Assembly (NCBI GenBank): GCA_965238215.1
Contig: OZ250180.1
Span: 620,001-684,000, forward strand
Direction of reading: 5' to 3'
DNA from: JAPULR01 sp965238215
Lineage (GTDB): Bacteria > Chloroflexota > Dehalococcoidia > Lucifugimonadales > GCA-2712585
Length of the DNA stretch: 64,000 nt
Numbering within the stretch: position 1 is the stretch's first letter; each line of letters begins with the position of its first letter. The notes beneath the pieces are model-generated. The model was not told the origin of the DNA, did no database searches, and was given only the letters and a program-made list of their open reading frames with translations. Position numbers and translations under genes: made by a program. Shown here in pieces: positions 43,209 through 52,264 of this stretch.

Positions 43209-43237
43209 TTGACCCTTCTATAAGGGATGGCTACAAT
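43209..43237 (+). promoter_or_regulatory. Strong sigma70-type promoter for the 43285 amidohydrolase
   Basis: TTGACC (43209-43214), an exact 17-base spacer, TACAAT (43232-43237). The start codon is 48 bases downstream with a GGAGG between. One of the clearest promoters in the window. Confidence 0.68.
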
Positions 43238-43284
43238 CCCATCAAGCATAATCAACCGCCAAATCTGGAGGACAAGCAGCCACT

Positions 43285-44496
43285 ATGAATCTCATCATTC
43301 GCAACGTTAACCTCATCGACGGCACCGGCGCCGCCCCCGTTCCCTCTACCAGCGTGGTGGTGGAGAACGGCGTCATCTCCTGGATTGGAGAAGGCGATAT
43401 CTCCTCCCTCAACCGCTCCCACTACGAGGAGATAAACGGCCAGGACCTCACCCTCATGCCCGGGACCCTCGACTGTCACGAGCACTTCTGCGGCGACGGC
43501 GGCAAGGACGGCGTTCGAATCATGAGCCAGCAGGCCGACGACCGGGACGTGCTCTTTGAAAGGGCCGTAAACAACGCCCGCCGCGCCCTCATGGCCGGCC
43601 AGACCTCCGCTCGAGACGTGGGTTCCCCCCACGGCATCAGCATTACCCTCGCCAGGGCCGTCGCCGCCGGCTCCATCCCCGGCCCGCGCATCACAGCCTC
43701 CGGCCAGTGGATCCAGTTCCCAACCACCTGGGCCGGCGCCAGCATGCGCACCGTCAACACCGCCCAGCAGATGCGTGACACCATTAACGCCCAGGTCGCC
43801 CAGGGCGCAGGCCTCATCAAAGTCGGCGCTACCGGAGAGAACAAGGACGGCACCGGCTACGGCACCCTCGGCTTCGAGATTGCCAAGCTCGTGGCGGACA
43901 TGGCCCACGCCGCTGGACTCAAGGCCGCAGCCCACTGCTGGTACGCCCGCCCCGCAGACACCCCCGGCGTCTACGACGGCGCGCGGCAGGCCGTGGAGGC
44001 CGGTATCGACTCCATCGAGCATGGAACCCATATCGACGAAGAGACAGCCAAGCTAATGGCCGAAAAGGGCACATACCACGTTCCTACCCAGTCCACATGG
44101 GACTATCCCGTCCGGGCTGCCGCCCGATGGGGCATGCCCAAGGCCGACCTCGAGCGCTACGAGCATCAGCGGGACTCCTCCATCGCCAGCGTCAAGCGCT
44201 GCATGAAGTATGGCGTTAAGATCGTCGCCGGCACCGACGCCGGTGGCGCTCCCGTCCGTCACGGCACCCTCGTGAGAGAAATGGAACTCCTCGTCCAGTC
44301 GGGCATGGAACCCATGGACGCCATCCGTGCCGCAACCAGCCTGGCGGCGGAGCTTACCGGCACCCTGGACCAGGTGGGCACCGTCGAGGTTGGCAAGCTC
44401 GCCGACTTGGTTCTGGTGGACGGCGACCCCATGTACGACATACAAGCCCTACGAAACATCTGGGCCGTGTTCCAAGGCGGCCGCCGCATCCGCTAA
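43285..44496 (+). CDS. Amidohydrolase (imidazolonepropionase/prolidase-like)
   Basis: 403 residues of the metal-dependent amidohydrolase superfamily. HxH is DCHEHF (about residues 59-63), the presumed carbamylated or metal Lys is in LIKVGATG, then His in AAHCWYARP and EHGTHID, and Asp in VAGTDAGGAP. The C-terminus GTVEVGKLADLVLVDGDP closes the composite sandwich. These features fit the Xaa-Pro dipeptidase/imidazolonepropionase-like group. Preceded by GGAGG and a strong promoter. Confidence 0.88.
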   Translation: MNLIIRNVNLIDGTGAAPVPSTSVVVENGVISWIGEGDISSLNRSHYEEINGQDLTLMPGTLDCHEHFCGDGGKDGVRIMSQQADDRDVLFERAVNNARRALMAGQTSARDVGSPHGISITLARAVAAGSIPGPRITASGQWIQFPTTWAGASMRTVNTAQQMRDTINAQVAQGAGLIKVGATGENKDGTGYGTLGFEIAKLVADMAHAAGLKAAAHCWYARPADTPGVYDGARQAVEAGIDSIEHGTHIDEETAKLMAEKGTYHVPTQSTWDYPVRAAARWGMPKADLERYEHQRDSSIASVKRCMKYGVKIVAGTDAGGAPVRHGTLVREMELLVQSGMEPMDAIRAATSLAAELTGTLDQVGTVEVGKLADLVLVDGDPMYDIQALRNIWAVFQGGRRIR

Positions 44497-44515
44497 CCTC
44501 ACCTACTCGACAACT

Positions 44516-44556
44516 CCCTTCCCCCTCGATGGGGGAAGGTTGGGATGGGGGTGAAC
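44516..44556. repeat. Short interspersed repeat, family A (short form)
   Basis: CCTTCCCCC (44517-44525) pairs with GGGGGAAGG (44531-44539) over a 5-base loop, followed by GGGATGGGGGTG. It lies 20 bases after the amidohydrolase stop. Confidence 0.75.
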
Positions 44557-44599
44557 GTCCCCCAAACACAATACGCAATCCAACTTCACAGAAAGGAAC

Positions 44600-44640
44600 T
44601 CAAGGCGAGACGCCCGGAATACATAGGCGTCTCGCCTTGA
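44600..44640. promoter_or_regulatory. Perfect 15-bp inverted repeat just upstream of a start codon
   Basis: TCAAGGCGAGACGCC (44600-44614) and its exact complement (44626-44640) flank an 11-base loop. The ATG of the oxidoreductase is 9 bases downstream and there is no Shine-Dalgarno between. No T-run follows on either strand, so it is not a classic terminator. It could hold the start region in a hairpin or bind a protein. Confidence 0.6.
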
Positions 44641-44649
44641 CGATACGCT

Positions 44650-45750
44650 ATGACGCAAGAACAAATTAGAGTCGGCATTATTGGAGCCAATCCCCACGTC
44701 GGCTGGGCCGGGCGCGCCCACTTCCCCGCCTTGCTGAACCTCCCGGAATTTCACATCTCTGCCCTCTGCACCAGCAAGCCCGAGAGCGCCCAGGCCGCGG
44801 CAGCGCACTACGGCGTCCCTCGCGCCTTCCACGACTTTCACGAGATGGTACAGCTCCCTGACATAGACCTGGTTTCCGTATCCGTTAAGGTCCCGCACCA
44901 CTTCGAAATGGTCCAAGCCGCCCTCGCCGCCGGAAAGCACGTCTTCTGCGAATGGCCCCTTGGCAAAGATGTGGCCGAGGCCGAGACTATGAACGCCTTC
45001 GCCAGCACGAAGAGCGTCCGCACCATGGTTGGTCTCCAGGCCCAATGCGACCCGGTGCTTCTCAGGCTGAAAGAGCTATTGAGCGAAGGCTACGTTGGCC
45101 ATGTACTCAGCTGCACCATGACCCTCTTCACAGGCGGCACCATCCACCTCGACTCTGAAAACGCCTGGGAAGCCGACAAGTCCAACGGCGCCCACGCCCT
45201 ATCCATCGGCGGGGGGCACACTCTCGACGCTCTCGCCTTCTGCGTCGCCGACTTCCAGGAAATCTCCTGCCAGGTCACCACTGAACTCAAGACCCGCACC
45301 GCCGCTGACACCGGAGAGGCGGTGCCTGTCACCTCCCCCGACCACATTGTCATCGTCGGTAAGCTCGCCAATGGCGCCACCGTGTCCGCCACCGTCACCT
45401 ATGTCCCCTGGTTCGGCAGCGGCTGGAGAATGGAAATATACGGCTCGGAAGGTACGCTCAAGGCCACTTCCGAAAGCTACCCCCAAATCGTCCGGCCCCG
45501 TCTATTCGGCGCCCGAAAAAACGAAAGCGCGCTCCAGGAACTGCCCATCCCCGACAGACTGACCTGGGTCCCGCCGGAGGTTCCCCAGGGCCCGGGGTTC
45601 AACGTGGCCCAGATGTTCCGGCGCATGGGCGAGGGCATCCGCTCCGGCCAAAACGTGGAACCCAACTTCGACCGCGCCGTCAAGATTCACCGTCTGCTCG
45701 AAACCATCGAGGCCTCCTCCCGCACCGGCCAACGCCTAAAGGTGCAATAA
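44650..45750 (+). CDS. Gfo/Idh/MocA family oxidoreductase
   Basis: 366 residues. N-terminal NAD(P) Rossmann fold starting IRVGIIGANPHVGWAGRAHFPAL, with the family EKP motif replaced by CEWPLGKD near residue 99. The C-terminal beta-sheet domain is complete. It probably oxidises or reduces a sugar or cyclitol derivative. No ribosome-binding site is visible because a strong inverted repeat lies right upstream. Confidence 0.87.
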   Translation: MTQEQIRVGIIGANPHVGWAGRAHFPALLNLPEFHISALCTSKPESAQAAAAHYGVPRAFHDFHEMVQLPDIDLVSVSVKVPHHFEMVQAALAAGKHVFCEWPLGKDVAEAETMNAFASTKSVRTMVGLQAQCDPVLLRLKELLSEGYVGHVLSCTMTLFTGGTIHLDSENAWEADKSNGAHALSIGGGHTLDALAFCVADFQEISCQVTTELKTRTAADTGEAVPVTSPDHIVIVGKLANGATVSATVTYVPWFGSGWRMEIYGSEGTLKATSESYPQIVRPRLFGARKNESALQELPIPDRLTWVPPEVPQGPGFNVAQMFRRMGEGIRSGQNVEPNFDRAVKIHRLLETIEASSRTGQRLKVQ

Positions 45751-45776
45751 CACATGAGGGACATAAGGAAGTAAGC

Positions 45777-46763
45777 ATGAAGTGGAACCTCAATAAGCTG
45801 AAGAAAGTAGCAAAATCAAGAGCCGTCTCCGCGTCTTCTGAAATAACGGCTATGAGCCAGGGCCTATTGGCCACGCAACTCTCCAAGAGCTTAAATGAAT
45901 TGCTGAACAAGATGATTGACGGAAGGCCATCCATCTATGACAAAGCGATGGACGCCACATACAACAATTCCGCGACTAGACCAGACTTGGGCGGCAGCTA
46001 TCATCGCCTATTCGATGGCGGCCACACCATTAAGGAAGCACTTGAAGCCTCCGGCAACGCCTCCCCAGACGACGACATATTCCAAGAAGCTTTAGGGACC
46101 ATGCAGGGCCTTCTAAGGGATGGAACTACAGTAAGAGGGCTTCCTCTGGCAACATGGGACAAGGATACCTTCAATAGCGTAGCCAAGTCGCTGAATTCAA
46201 CCTTTCACATCCCAAAGACCTGGTTTTATGACCTTAACACCTATGATGCCGCCGAAGTGCTCGGCGCCGCGGTAGGCGCAATAGTCATACTGTTCAACTG
46301 GAAACAAGCCGAGACAGAGACTTTCGGTCAACTCGTTGGCGAAATGGGACTGGACGTCGCTCTTGGCGCTAACCCGTTATTACTGATACTAACGGTCGTG
46401 GCCTTTGCCAGGGCTTTCCATAAAGCCCGCCAGTCCGGAGAATACAAGGAACTCGCGGACGGAACATTTAGGGATAGCTTAGGAGCCGGGGCAACCATAG
46501 CCGCTGTCGCTGTGGTTGGAGGCCCAGCGATTATTGCCCTCTTAGTCGGAATTGTCACCGGAGTTGTCGTCAACAAGTTGACCAAGAAAGTAAGCGTTGT
46601 CGAAATCAGTGAGTACGCTGCAAAACAGATGCCGCTAGTAGTGGCTGAAGCAAAGAATGCGTGGGACAGCGGGACGTTCAAGGACTTCGGAAAGCTTCAG
46701 AATTCAGTAAATTCCACGGCAGGATGGGCCAAGAGGCGCTTGGGCAAGTTTAAAATACCATAG
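45777..46763 (+). CDS. Membrane protein of unknown function
   Basis: 328 residues. A soluble N-terminal part of about 155 residues contains YHRLFDGGHTIKEALEA and LLRDGTTVRGLPLATW. Hydrophobic segments follow at about 158-174, 199-214 and 236-265, then a polar C-terminal 60 residues. AGGAAG precedes the ATG. Lower GC3 than neighbours. I do not recognise the family; the GGHT and GLP segments look conserved rather than random. Confidence 0.75.
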   Translation: MKWNLNKLKKVAKSRAVSASSEITAMSQGLLATQLSKSLNELLNKMIDGRPSIYDKAMDATYNNSATRPDLGGSYHRLFDGGHTIKEALEASGNASPDDDIFQEALGTMQGLLRDGTTVRGLPLATWDKDTFNSVAKSLNSTFHIPKTWFYDLNTYDAAEVLGAAVGAIVILFNWKQAETETFGQLVGEMGLDVALGANPLLLILTVVAFARAFHKARQSGEYKELADGTFRDSLGAGATIAAVAVVGGPAIIALLVGIVTGVVVNKLTKKVSVVEISEYAAKQMPLVVAEAKNAWDSGTFKDFGKLQNSVNSTAGWAKRRLGKFKIP

Positions 46764-46805
46764 CCCCTTTGACTAACAACATCCCCACACCAAGGAGAAA
46801 CCGCC

Positions 46806-47660
46806 ATGACTTCAGTTGACAAGCAGGCCACCGGACTCGTCGAAATCGGCGACGGCGTTTTTGCCATCATCTACTCCTTCGGAGGGGTCACTGCCGGCGG
46901 CCCCCACTCCGGCTTCATTGTCGCCGGCGACCATCTGCTCATAATCGACTCCCTCATGCTTCCCAGCCAAGCCAGTGACTTTCAGGCCCAGATTGCCAAA
47001 GTCACCTCTAAGCGCCCCACCTTCCTGGTCAACAGCCACCACCACCAGGACCACGTTTCCGGCAACCAGTTCTTCTCGCCGCCCGCCCAGGTCATCGCCC
47101 ACTCCTACGTCCGTCACTGGATGCTGGAGAACGGCGAAGCCGCCGTACAGGGCATGGCCCGTTCCATTCCGGAGGCAAGCCAGATTCGGATTACCCCTCC
47201 CAGCGTGACCTTCGACGAGAAGCTGACCCTGCATCTGGACGGCGTCGAAGTCCAGCTAATGTATTTCGGCCCCGCCCATACCTTCGGCGACATCGTCGTC
47301 TACCTACCCCAGCAAAAGGTCCTCTACGCGGTAGACGTTGGCGTCACCAAGATGGTCCCCTTCCTCGTCGACGGCCATAGCGCCGGCTGGATTAGCCTGC
47401 TCGACAAGGTGCAGGAGTTGGATGTGGACGTTGTCGTCCCCGGTCACGGATTCCTAGGAGACAAGTCGGATCTCGCCAATCTCCGCGACTATCTGGCAGA
47501 GTTGCGTCGACAGGTAAAGGACCGGTTTGAGAACGGCATGGACGAGGAGCAGGCCGTAAAGGACGTCGACGTGCGAATGCACAAAGACTGGAGCGGGCAA
47601 GGCACCCTTCCCATAGCCATTCGCCGCATCTACCAGGAACTCAGTGGCGAACTGGACTAG
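46806..47660 (+). CDS. Metallo-beta-lactamase-fold hydrolase
   Basis: 284 residues. The zinc motif HxHxDH is seen as HHHQDH with His78, His80, Asp82 and His83. Further ligands are likely the His in GPAHTFGDIVVY and the His in VVPGHGFLG. No signal peptide. Belongs to the broad glyoxalase II/lactonase-type group; substrate unknown. AAGGAG precedes the ATG. Confidence 0.87.
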   Translation: MTSVDKQATGLVEIGDGVFAIIYSFGGVTAGGPHSGFIVAGDHLLIIDSLMLPSQASDFQAQIAKVTSKRPTFLVNSHHHQDHVSGNQFFSPPAQVIAHSYVRHWMLENGEAAVQGMARSIPEASQIRITPPSVTFDEKLTLHLDGVEVQLMYFGPAHTFGDIVVYLPQQKVLYAVDVGVTKMVPFLVDGHSAGWISLLDKVQELDVDVVVPGHGFLGDKSDLANLRDYLAELRRQVKDRFENGMDEEQAVKDVDVRMHKDWSGQGTLPIAIRRIYQELSGELD

Positions 47661-47694
47661 CGCCCCGCCCCCACCCGATATTAGCGCAAACACA

Positions 47695-47730
47695 AAGGTG
47701 CCCGGCCTCACTTGAGAGACCAGGCACCTT
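47695..47730. terminator. Bidirectional terminator between convergent genes
   Basis: Arms 47695-47709 and 47716-47730 pair over 15 positions with two mismatches around a 6-base loop (outer part AAGGTGCC/GGCACCTT). GTTT follows on the + strand and TTGTG on the - strand. It sits between the MBL gene and the first solute-binding protein gene, both ending toward it. Confidence 0.7.
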
Positions 47731-47765
47731 GTTTACCTCTATTGATCGGTTTAGTGGTCTAGAAG

Positions 47766-49670
47766 CTATCTCAGCTTGGCGTACTCCCACTTAACCGTCG
47801 CCGTCCGCAGCCCTAGATACTCCTCAATCACCCCGGGGTCGTACCCGTAGGTCTGGAAGTACCAGAAAAGCGGCGCTGTGGCGTATTCGTTGTACAGGTA
47901 GTCGCCCAGTGCCTCCATCTGTCGGATCCGCTCTGTCTTGTCTATGGTAACCTCAAACTCCCTGACCATCCGGTTGAGGTCTGGATGATCGAAGGTGTGT
48001 GAAGTGAAGTTCTGATCGACGTGTGCAGGTATCTTGAGGTTCAAGACCATCTGCAGCTCGTGGGACACCCGGCCAAAGGTTATCATGGCAGCTCCCACGT
48101 CCAATCCAAACTCCTTCATCTGTCCCCAGATATTGTCCATTGCGTCTACCGAGTCAATCTGCACTCCCACAGCCTTCCAGTAGTTGGCTACCGATTCCGT
48201 TACGTCCCCTATCTCCGGAATGGCGCTGGAGGCGGCGAACCAGACCTTCATCTTGAATCCGCCGGGGTAGCCGGCCTCCGTCAGAAGTCGCTTTGCCTCC
48301 TCAGGATCGTACGGGTACGGCACAAAACTATCCTTGTAGCCGTAGTCGGAAGGCGGGAATATGTGGGTAACTGGCATGAAGGCCATTCCCCCACCGTAGA
48401 AGACTTCGTTTAGCTCCTCCCGGTTGATTGCGATGTTCAGTGCTTTTCTCACCCTCAGATCTAGCAGCGGGTTGTCCTCGTTCAACGTTACGCCAAACTC
48501 CTCCGTCGCCCCTTCCGGAAGCTGGTAGAACTGGCCGCCCCAGTGGAACTCCACCATGTTGGAAGGCTGCGTGCTCCGAACAATTGCGAAGCCCCTGTCC
48601 TGAATGCGCTGTACACCATCAACTGTGTTGGAGATGATGGACATCTGCACTTCCTTGGTCAAAAGCACCGCCTCCCGAGTGGCCGGCTCCCGGATCAACC
48701 GGAACTCCAACTCGTCCATCTCCGCCGTCTTCCGCCAGTGGTCCTCCACCCTCTCATAGAGGAAGAATTCGTTAGTCACGTGGTCCACAAATCTGAAGGC
48801 GCCTGTGCCCACCGGATGGTCGGCATAACCTTCGTCGCCCACCGCGTTCCAGTAGTCTTCGCTCTGGATCACGAATGTGAGTTCCGAGGCCCAGAAGTCC
48901 AGAATAGGCTCCGGGGCCGAAATGTTCATGTCAATTTCGTAGGGCCCCTTCACGTCGAAGTGGCTCTCGTCGGGAATCCACCGCTGCCAGAATACGGCGC
49001 CCGTCAGAGCCGCGTCCTCCATAGTATCCTGACGCCACGTGTGAATGACATCATCAGCGTTGAATTCGACGCCTTCCCAACCAGGTCCGTCGTTAAACAT
49101 CACACCTTCCTGAAGCTTGAAGGACCACGTCTTGCCATCCGGGCTGACGGAATACTCCTTGGCTAGCTGCGGCTCAAACTCGTAGGTCACCCGGTGATTG
49201 CCTATAAGAAAGTCAAACGCCGGCCGGATGTGAGTAACCCCACCAAAGCCCGCCTTACGCGGCAGCGTATCCTGAATAACCATCGGCGGCATCGCTATCG
49301 TTACCCTCGACGCCACCGGCACCGGAGCCATCGTCGCCGCAGGCGTCGCTGTGGGGACCGCCGTAGGCTCTGGTGTTGGCACCGCTGCCCGCACAATCCG
49401 TTCAATGTCAGCCTGAGACAAAGGCTCCGGCTGATCGGCCGCGGCTTCTGCCAGCGCTGCGCCGATGGAGGTGCTTACGTCCATCATCGTTTGTTCAAGC
49501 CGCACAGCCACCTGGTCGGCTATTGCTGTTACGTCAACGGTAGCGGCTGGCGCAGGAGTAGCTTCCGGCTCCTCCTCGTCGCCGCAGGCCACAATCACCA
49601 GCAAGAGACTTCCCATCAGGGCCAACATTGCCAACACTTTCCAAGTTGTGAGTCGCCATGCACCAATCAT
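47766..49670 (-). CDS. ABC transporter solute-binding lipoprotein, family 5 (copy 1)
   Basis: 634 residues. Lipoprotein signal with lipobox VIVAC and modified Cys29. A low-complexity Ala/Pro/Thr/Glu linker runs to about residue 120. The family-5 (peptide/nickel/opine) binding domain follows, including YEFEPQLAKEYSVSPDGKTW and LRVRKALNIAINREELNEVF. Such proteins bind oligopeptides, glycosides or nickel-chelates outside the membrane and deliver them to an ABC permease. No permease or ATPase gene is in the window. It is the most diverged of the four tandem copies. The leader (GGGGGTATTT before ATG) matches that of copy 2. Confidence 0.92.
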   Translation of the reverse strand: MIGAWRLTTWKVLAMLALMGSLLLVIVACGDEEEPEATPAPAATVDVTAIADQVAVRLEQTMMDVSTSIGAALAEAAADQPEPLSQADIERIVRAAVPTPEPTAVPTATPAATMAPVPVASRVTIAMPPMVIQDTLPRKAGFGGVTHIRPAFDFLIGNHRVTYEFEPQLAKEYSVSPDGKTWSFKLQEGVMFNDGPGWEGVEFNADDVIHTWRQDTMEDAALTGAVFWQRWIPDESHFDVKGPYEIDMNISAPEPILDFWASELTFVIQSEDYWNAVGDEGYADHPVGTGAFRFVDHVTNEFFLYERVEDHWRKTAEMDELEFRLIREPATREAVLLTKEVQMSIISNTVDGVQRIQDRGFAIVRSTQPSNMVEFHWGGQFYQLPEGATEEFGVTLNEDNPLLDLRVRKALNIAINREELNEVFYGGGMAFMPVTHIFPPSDYGYKDSFVPYPYDPEEAKRLLTEAGYPGGFKMKVWFAASSAIPEIGDVTESVANYWKAVGVQIDSVDAMDNIWGQMKEFGLDVGAAMITFGRVSHELQMVLNLKIPAHVDQNFTSHTFDHPDLNRMVREFEVTIDKTERIRQMEALGDYLYNEYATAPLFWYFQTYGYDPGVIEEYLGLRTATVKWEYAKLR

Positions 49671-49728
49671 AAATACCCCCTATCAATACATTTTAGGCTG
49701 GCTTAACGCCCGGAGGCGTTCACCGCAT

Positions 49729-49755
49729 ATTATAGGAACCCTATATGCGTGTCAA
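49729..49755 (-). promoter_or_regulatory. Promoter of solute-binding protein copy 1
   Basis: Minus strand: TTGACA (49755-49750), 15 bases, TATAAT (49734-49729). Both boxes are perfect; the short spacer may mean the true -10 is TAATAT two bases on. The segment AGGGTTCCTATAATATGCGG is shared with copy 2's promoter. Confidence 0.65.
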
Positions 49756-49890
49756 CGTCGATAATTAACGCGACGACTAGTCATCATCCATCCCATACTT
49801 TAGCATTCCCAACTTCTATCTGCACTTTTGTTGACGACTTTCGTAACGGTCCTCATCCGACCCGCCATCCGCGCTCCGACAACAAAAGAA

Positions 49891-49922
49891 AACAGTCGCC
49901 CTCCATTTGGAGGGCGACTGTT
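49891..49922. terminator. Terminator after solute-binding protein copy 2
   Basis: Perfect 14-bp stem AACAGTCGCCCTCC (49891-49904) with its complement (49909-49922) over ATTT. T-rich tails on both sides (TTTTCTTTTG on the minus strand, CGCTTTTT on the plus strand). It lies 30 bases beyond the copy 2 stop. Confidence 0.85.
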
Positions 49923-49951
49923 CGCTTTTTCTCTAACTTTCTAGTGTAGAC

Positions 49952-51943
49952 CTATTTGTAAACGGGCATCGTGTACTCGTGATGCCTGGACGGCCCCATG
50001 TGCAAGTGTCGGCCCTCGTAGGCGGCCACTACGTTGGGATTTATCACCACCTGCCCATACACCCAGAAAAGCGGGATGATCAGATGGTTTTCACGCGCCC
50101 ATTCCGTCGCCTCTACCTCGATGGAGCGAAGGGTGTCCCAGTCACTGACTGCCTCCAACTGGTCGACGAAATCGTAAATCTCGTCGTGCTGCTGCCATTC
50201 CTGCCGCCATCTGACGTTGTTTCTGAAATGGTTCACAAGGCCGCCTGTGATGGTCGTGCCAAACCGGGTCTGGTGGACGCCTCTAGCGTGCTCTCGGTTT
50301 CTGGCCTTGGAGGTCATCTGTGCAGTGTTAATAGGGATAAGCTCCACGTTGATGCCGACTTGTTCGAAGTATTGGGATATGACTTCCGCCGTTTCGCCTA
50401 TCTCAGGGAGGCCCGTCAGCGGAGGCGTAACGTGGAGTTCAAGATCGAAGCCGTTGGGATAACCGGCGCCAGTAATCAGTTCCCGGGCTCTTGCAGGGTC
50501 GTAAGGGTAGGGAGTCCAGTCGGGGTTGGCATGGGGCCACCAGGGTGGGAAGGCCCAGTGAGTGGTGGGGATGCCCTGGTTGTCAAAGAAGGCATTGTTC
50601 AGTTCTTCCCGGTTGATGGCCAGGTTCATCGCCTCTCGAACGTCCTTCACTCGTAGCGGGCTTTCCTCGTCTACCTCATATCTCCCTGGAGGACACATCC
50701 TATTCTCGTCAGGCTTGACGTCCTTGCCAGGAGGACAGTTGCCGTAGCCATCGGGACGGGTGGCTGAGAACATGCCACCGATGAACATGAAGGTATAGAA
50801 GGCTGGTACTGTGCTGTTCGCCACCTGAAAGCCTCTGGAAATGGCCTGCTCGTGAAGGGTCCTGGCGATGCTTACGATCTCCGCCTCATTGGTATAGAGC
50901 ATGGCGGTCCGGGTGGCCTCTTCAGGCACGTAGAAGAACTCGAGCTCATGAAACGCCGGCGTCTTCCGATGGTGGTCCTCCACCCTTTCCAGCTTCAGTC
51001 CCTGGTTGATGGAGAAGTCAACGAAGGTGAAGGGGCCGGTGCCGATGGGATCATCTATGTAGGCGTCCTCGCCTACCTCGTTATAGTAGTCTTCACTGGC
51101 CACGCCGCGACGGTCGTCGGTGCTCCAGTAGCCCCAGGTCAGGTTGGGTTTGGACAGCTTCCAGACGAACTCGTGGTCGCTGATGATCTCGAAGTGCTCC
51201 TCGTCCAAAGTGGAGAAGGGACCCACCGCGCCCGGGAAGCTGGCCTGCCAGGGCGGGAAGTTGTTAACCTTGTACGAGAATATAACGTCCTGGACGGTAA
51301 ATTGGTAATCGGTTTGCTGCTTGTTCTTATAGAAGGGAACGCCCTCCTTTAGCTTGAAGTGCCAGTCCTGGGCGTTATTGCTGATGCTCCAGCTTTCCGC
51401 CAGATAGCCCACCCACTCTTCGGTAAAGCGGTCGATGTGCAACATGCCCTCATATAAGTTGCAGAGAGGACCCTGGGCGCTCTGCCAGCCGGCCAGCTTC
51501 CACATGGTTGTCGCCTGAACGCCCGGAGGAGCCATGGACACCCGCAACTGCTGCTGCACCGGCTCCATCATGGTTGTACCAGGGGCCTCTGTGGGCGCCG
51601 CAGTCGTCGGCACATCAAGGATGATCCTAACGCGCGTCGGCGTTGCTGTCGCCTCAGGCGCAGGAGGTTGCGTTGCCGCTGGCGCCGGAGCGGGGGCCCG
51701 CGTTGCCGTTGCCGCTGGCGCGGGCGCGGCCTGTGTCGCTGCCATCGTCGGGGGTGCCGTCGGAGCTGCCGTTGGCTGTGGCGCCGCCTGAGTCGCTGCC
51801 GGCGCTGGCGCCGCGGGGGGTGCCGAGGGTGTCGCTGTTTCCTCGTCTTCCCCGCCGCAAGCCACAATCACCAGCAAAAGCCCTCCAAACAGGGCTAACA
51901 TTGTCAATACTTTCCAGGTTGCGGGTCGCCATGCGTTCATCAT
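49952..51943 (-). CDS. ABC transporter solute-binding lipoprotein, family 5 (copy 2)
   Basis: 663 residues from the ATG at 51943, downstream of GGGGGT; a TTG at 51955 is a weaker start. Lipobox VIVAC with Cys29. Then an Ala/Pro/Thr linker of about 100 residues. The binding domain has LAESWSISNNAQDWHFKLKEGVPF, MNLAINREELNNAFF and YPNGFDLELHV. C-terminus RHLHMGPSRHHEYTMPVYK is nearly the same as in copies 3 and 4. Own promoter and terminator. Confidence 0.92.
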   Translation of the reverse strand: MMNAWRPATWKVLTMLALFGGLLLVIVACGGEDEETATPSAPPAAPAPAATQAAPQPTAAPTAPPTMAATQAAPAPAATATRAPAPAPAATQPPAPEATATPTRVRIILDVPTTAAPTEAPGTTMMEPVQQQLRVSMAPPGVQATTMWKLAGWQSAQGPLCNLYEGMLHIDRFTEEWVGYLAESWSISNNAQDWHFKLKEGVPFYKNKQQTDYQFTVQDVIFSYKVNNFPPWQASFPGAVGPFSTLDEEHFEIISDHEFVWKLSKPNLTWGYWSTDDRRGVASEDYYNEVGEDAYIDDPIGTGPFTFVDFSINQGLKLERVEDHHRKTPAFHELEFFYVPEEATRTAMLYTNEAEIVSIARTLHEQAISRGFQVANSTVPAFYTFMFIGGMFSATRPDGYGNCPPGKDVKPDENRMCPPGRYEVDEESPLRVKDVREAMNLAINREELNNAFFDNQGIPTTHWAFPPWWPHANPDWTPYPYDPARARELITGAGYPNGFDLELHVTPPLTGLPEIGETAEVISQYFEQVGINVELIPINTAQMTSKARNREHARGVHQTRFGTTITGGLVNHFRNNVRWRQEWQQHDEIYDFVDQLEAVSDWDTLRSIEVEATEWARENHLIIPLFWVYGQVVINPNVVAAYEGRHLHMGPSRHHEYTMPVYK
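51640..51850. repeat. Low-complexity linker repeat in copy 2
   Basis: Repeated GCCG/CTGGCG-type units encode the Ala/Pro/Thr linker of the lipoprotein. The plus strand is open in several frames here only because of this composition. Confidence 0.6.
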
Positions 51944-52001
51944 AAATACCCCCAATCAATTCATTTTCGGTTGGAATCAAGCCAGCATGGATTTACCGCA
52001 T

Positions 52002-52028
52002 ATTATAGGAACCCTCATAGCCTGTCAA
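52002..52028 (-). promoter_or_regulatory. Promoter of solute-binding protein copy 2
   Basis: Minus strand TTGACA (52028-52023), 15 bases, TATAAT (52007-52002). Same arrangement and spacing as copy 1. Confidence 0.65.
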
Positions 52029-52203
52029 CAACACCAATGGGCATGACGAATAACGTTGCTTCATACCCTATGTCGATTCTGTCCCAACTACTTCGGCAAT
52101 CTACAGATACGCCTTCCGTCTCGCGTGCAACCAACATTCCACACCGATTTCTCAGACCGCTGCCCCCGTCGACAGTAAGCCAAGATTCGACCCGCGCAAA
52201 AAG

Positions 52204-52236
52204 GAACAGCCGCCCTCGCAATGAGGGCGGCTGTTC
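52204..52236. terminator. Terminator after solute-binding protein copy 3
   Basis: Perfect 14-bp stem GAACAGCCGCCCTC (52204-52217) with its complement (52223-52236), loop GCAAT. The minus-strand tail is CTTTTTGCG. The stem-loop is identical to the one after copy 4. Confidence 0.85.
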
Positions 52237-52264
52237 AACTGTTCTCTATCTATCTAGGGTCGAC

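Noticed and set aside
43252..44031. 259-codon minus-strand frame opposite the amidohydrolase at 43285
   Set aside because: Shadow frame produced by GC-rich codon usage on the real gene.
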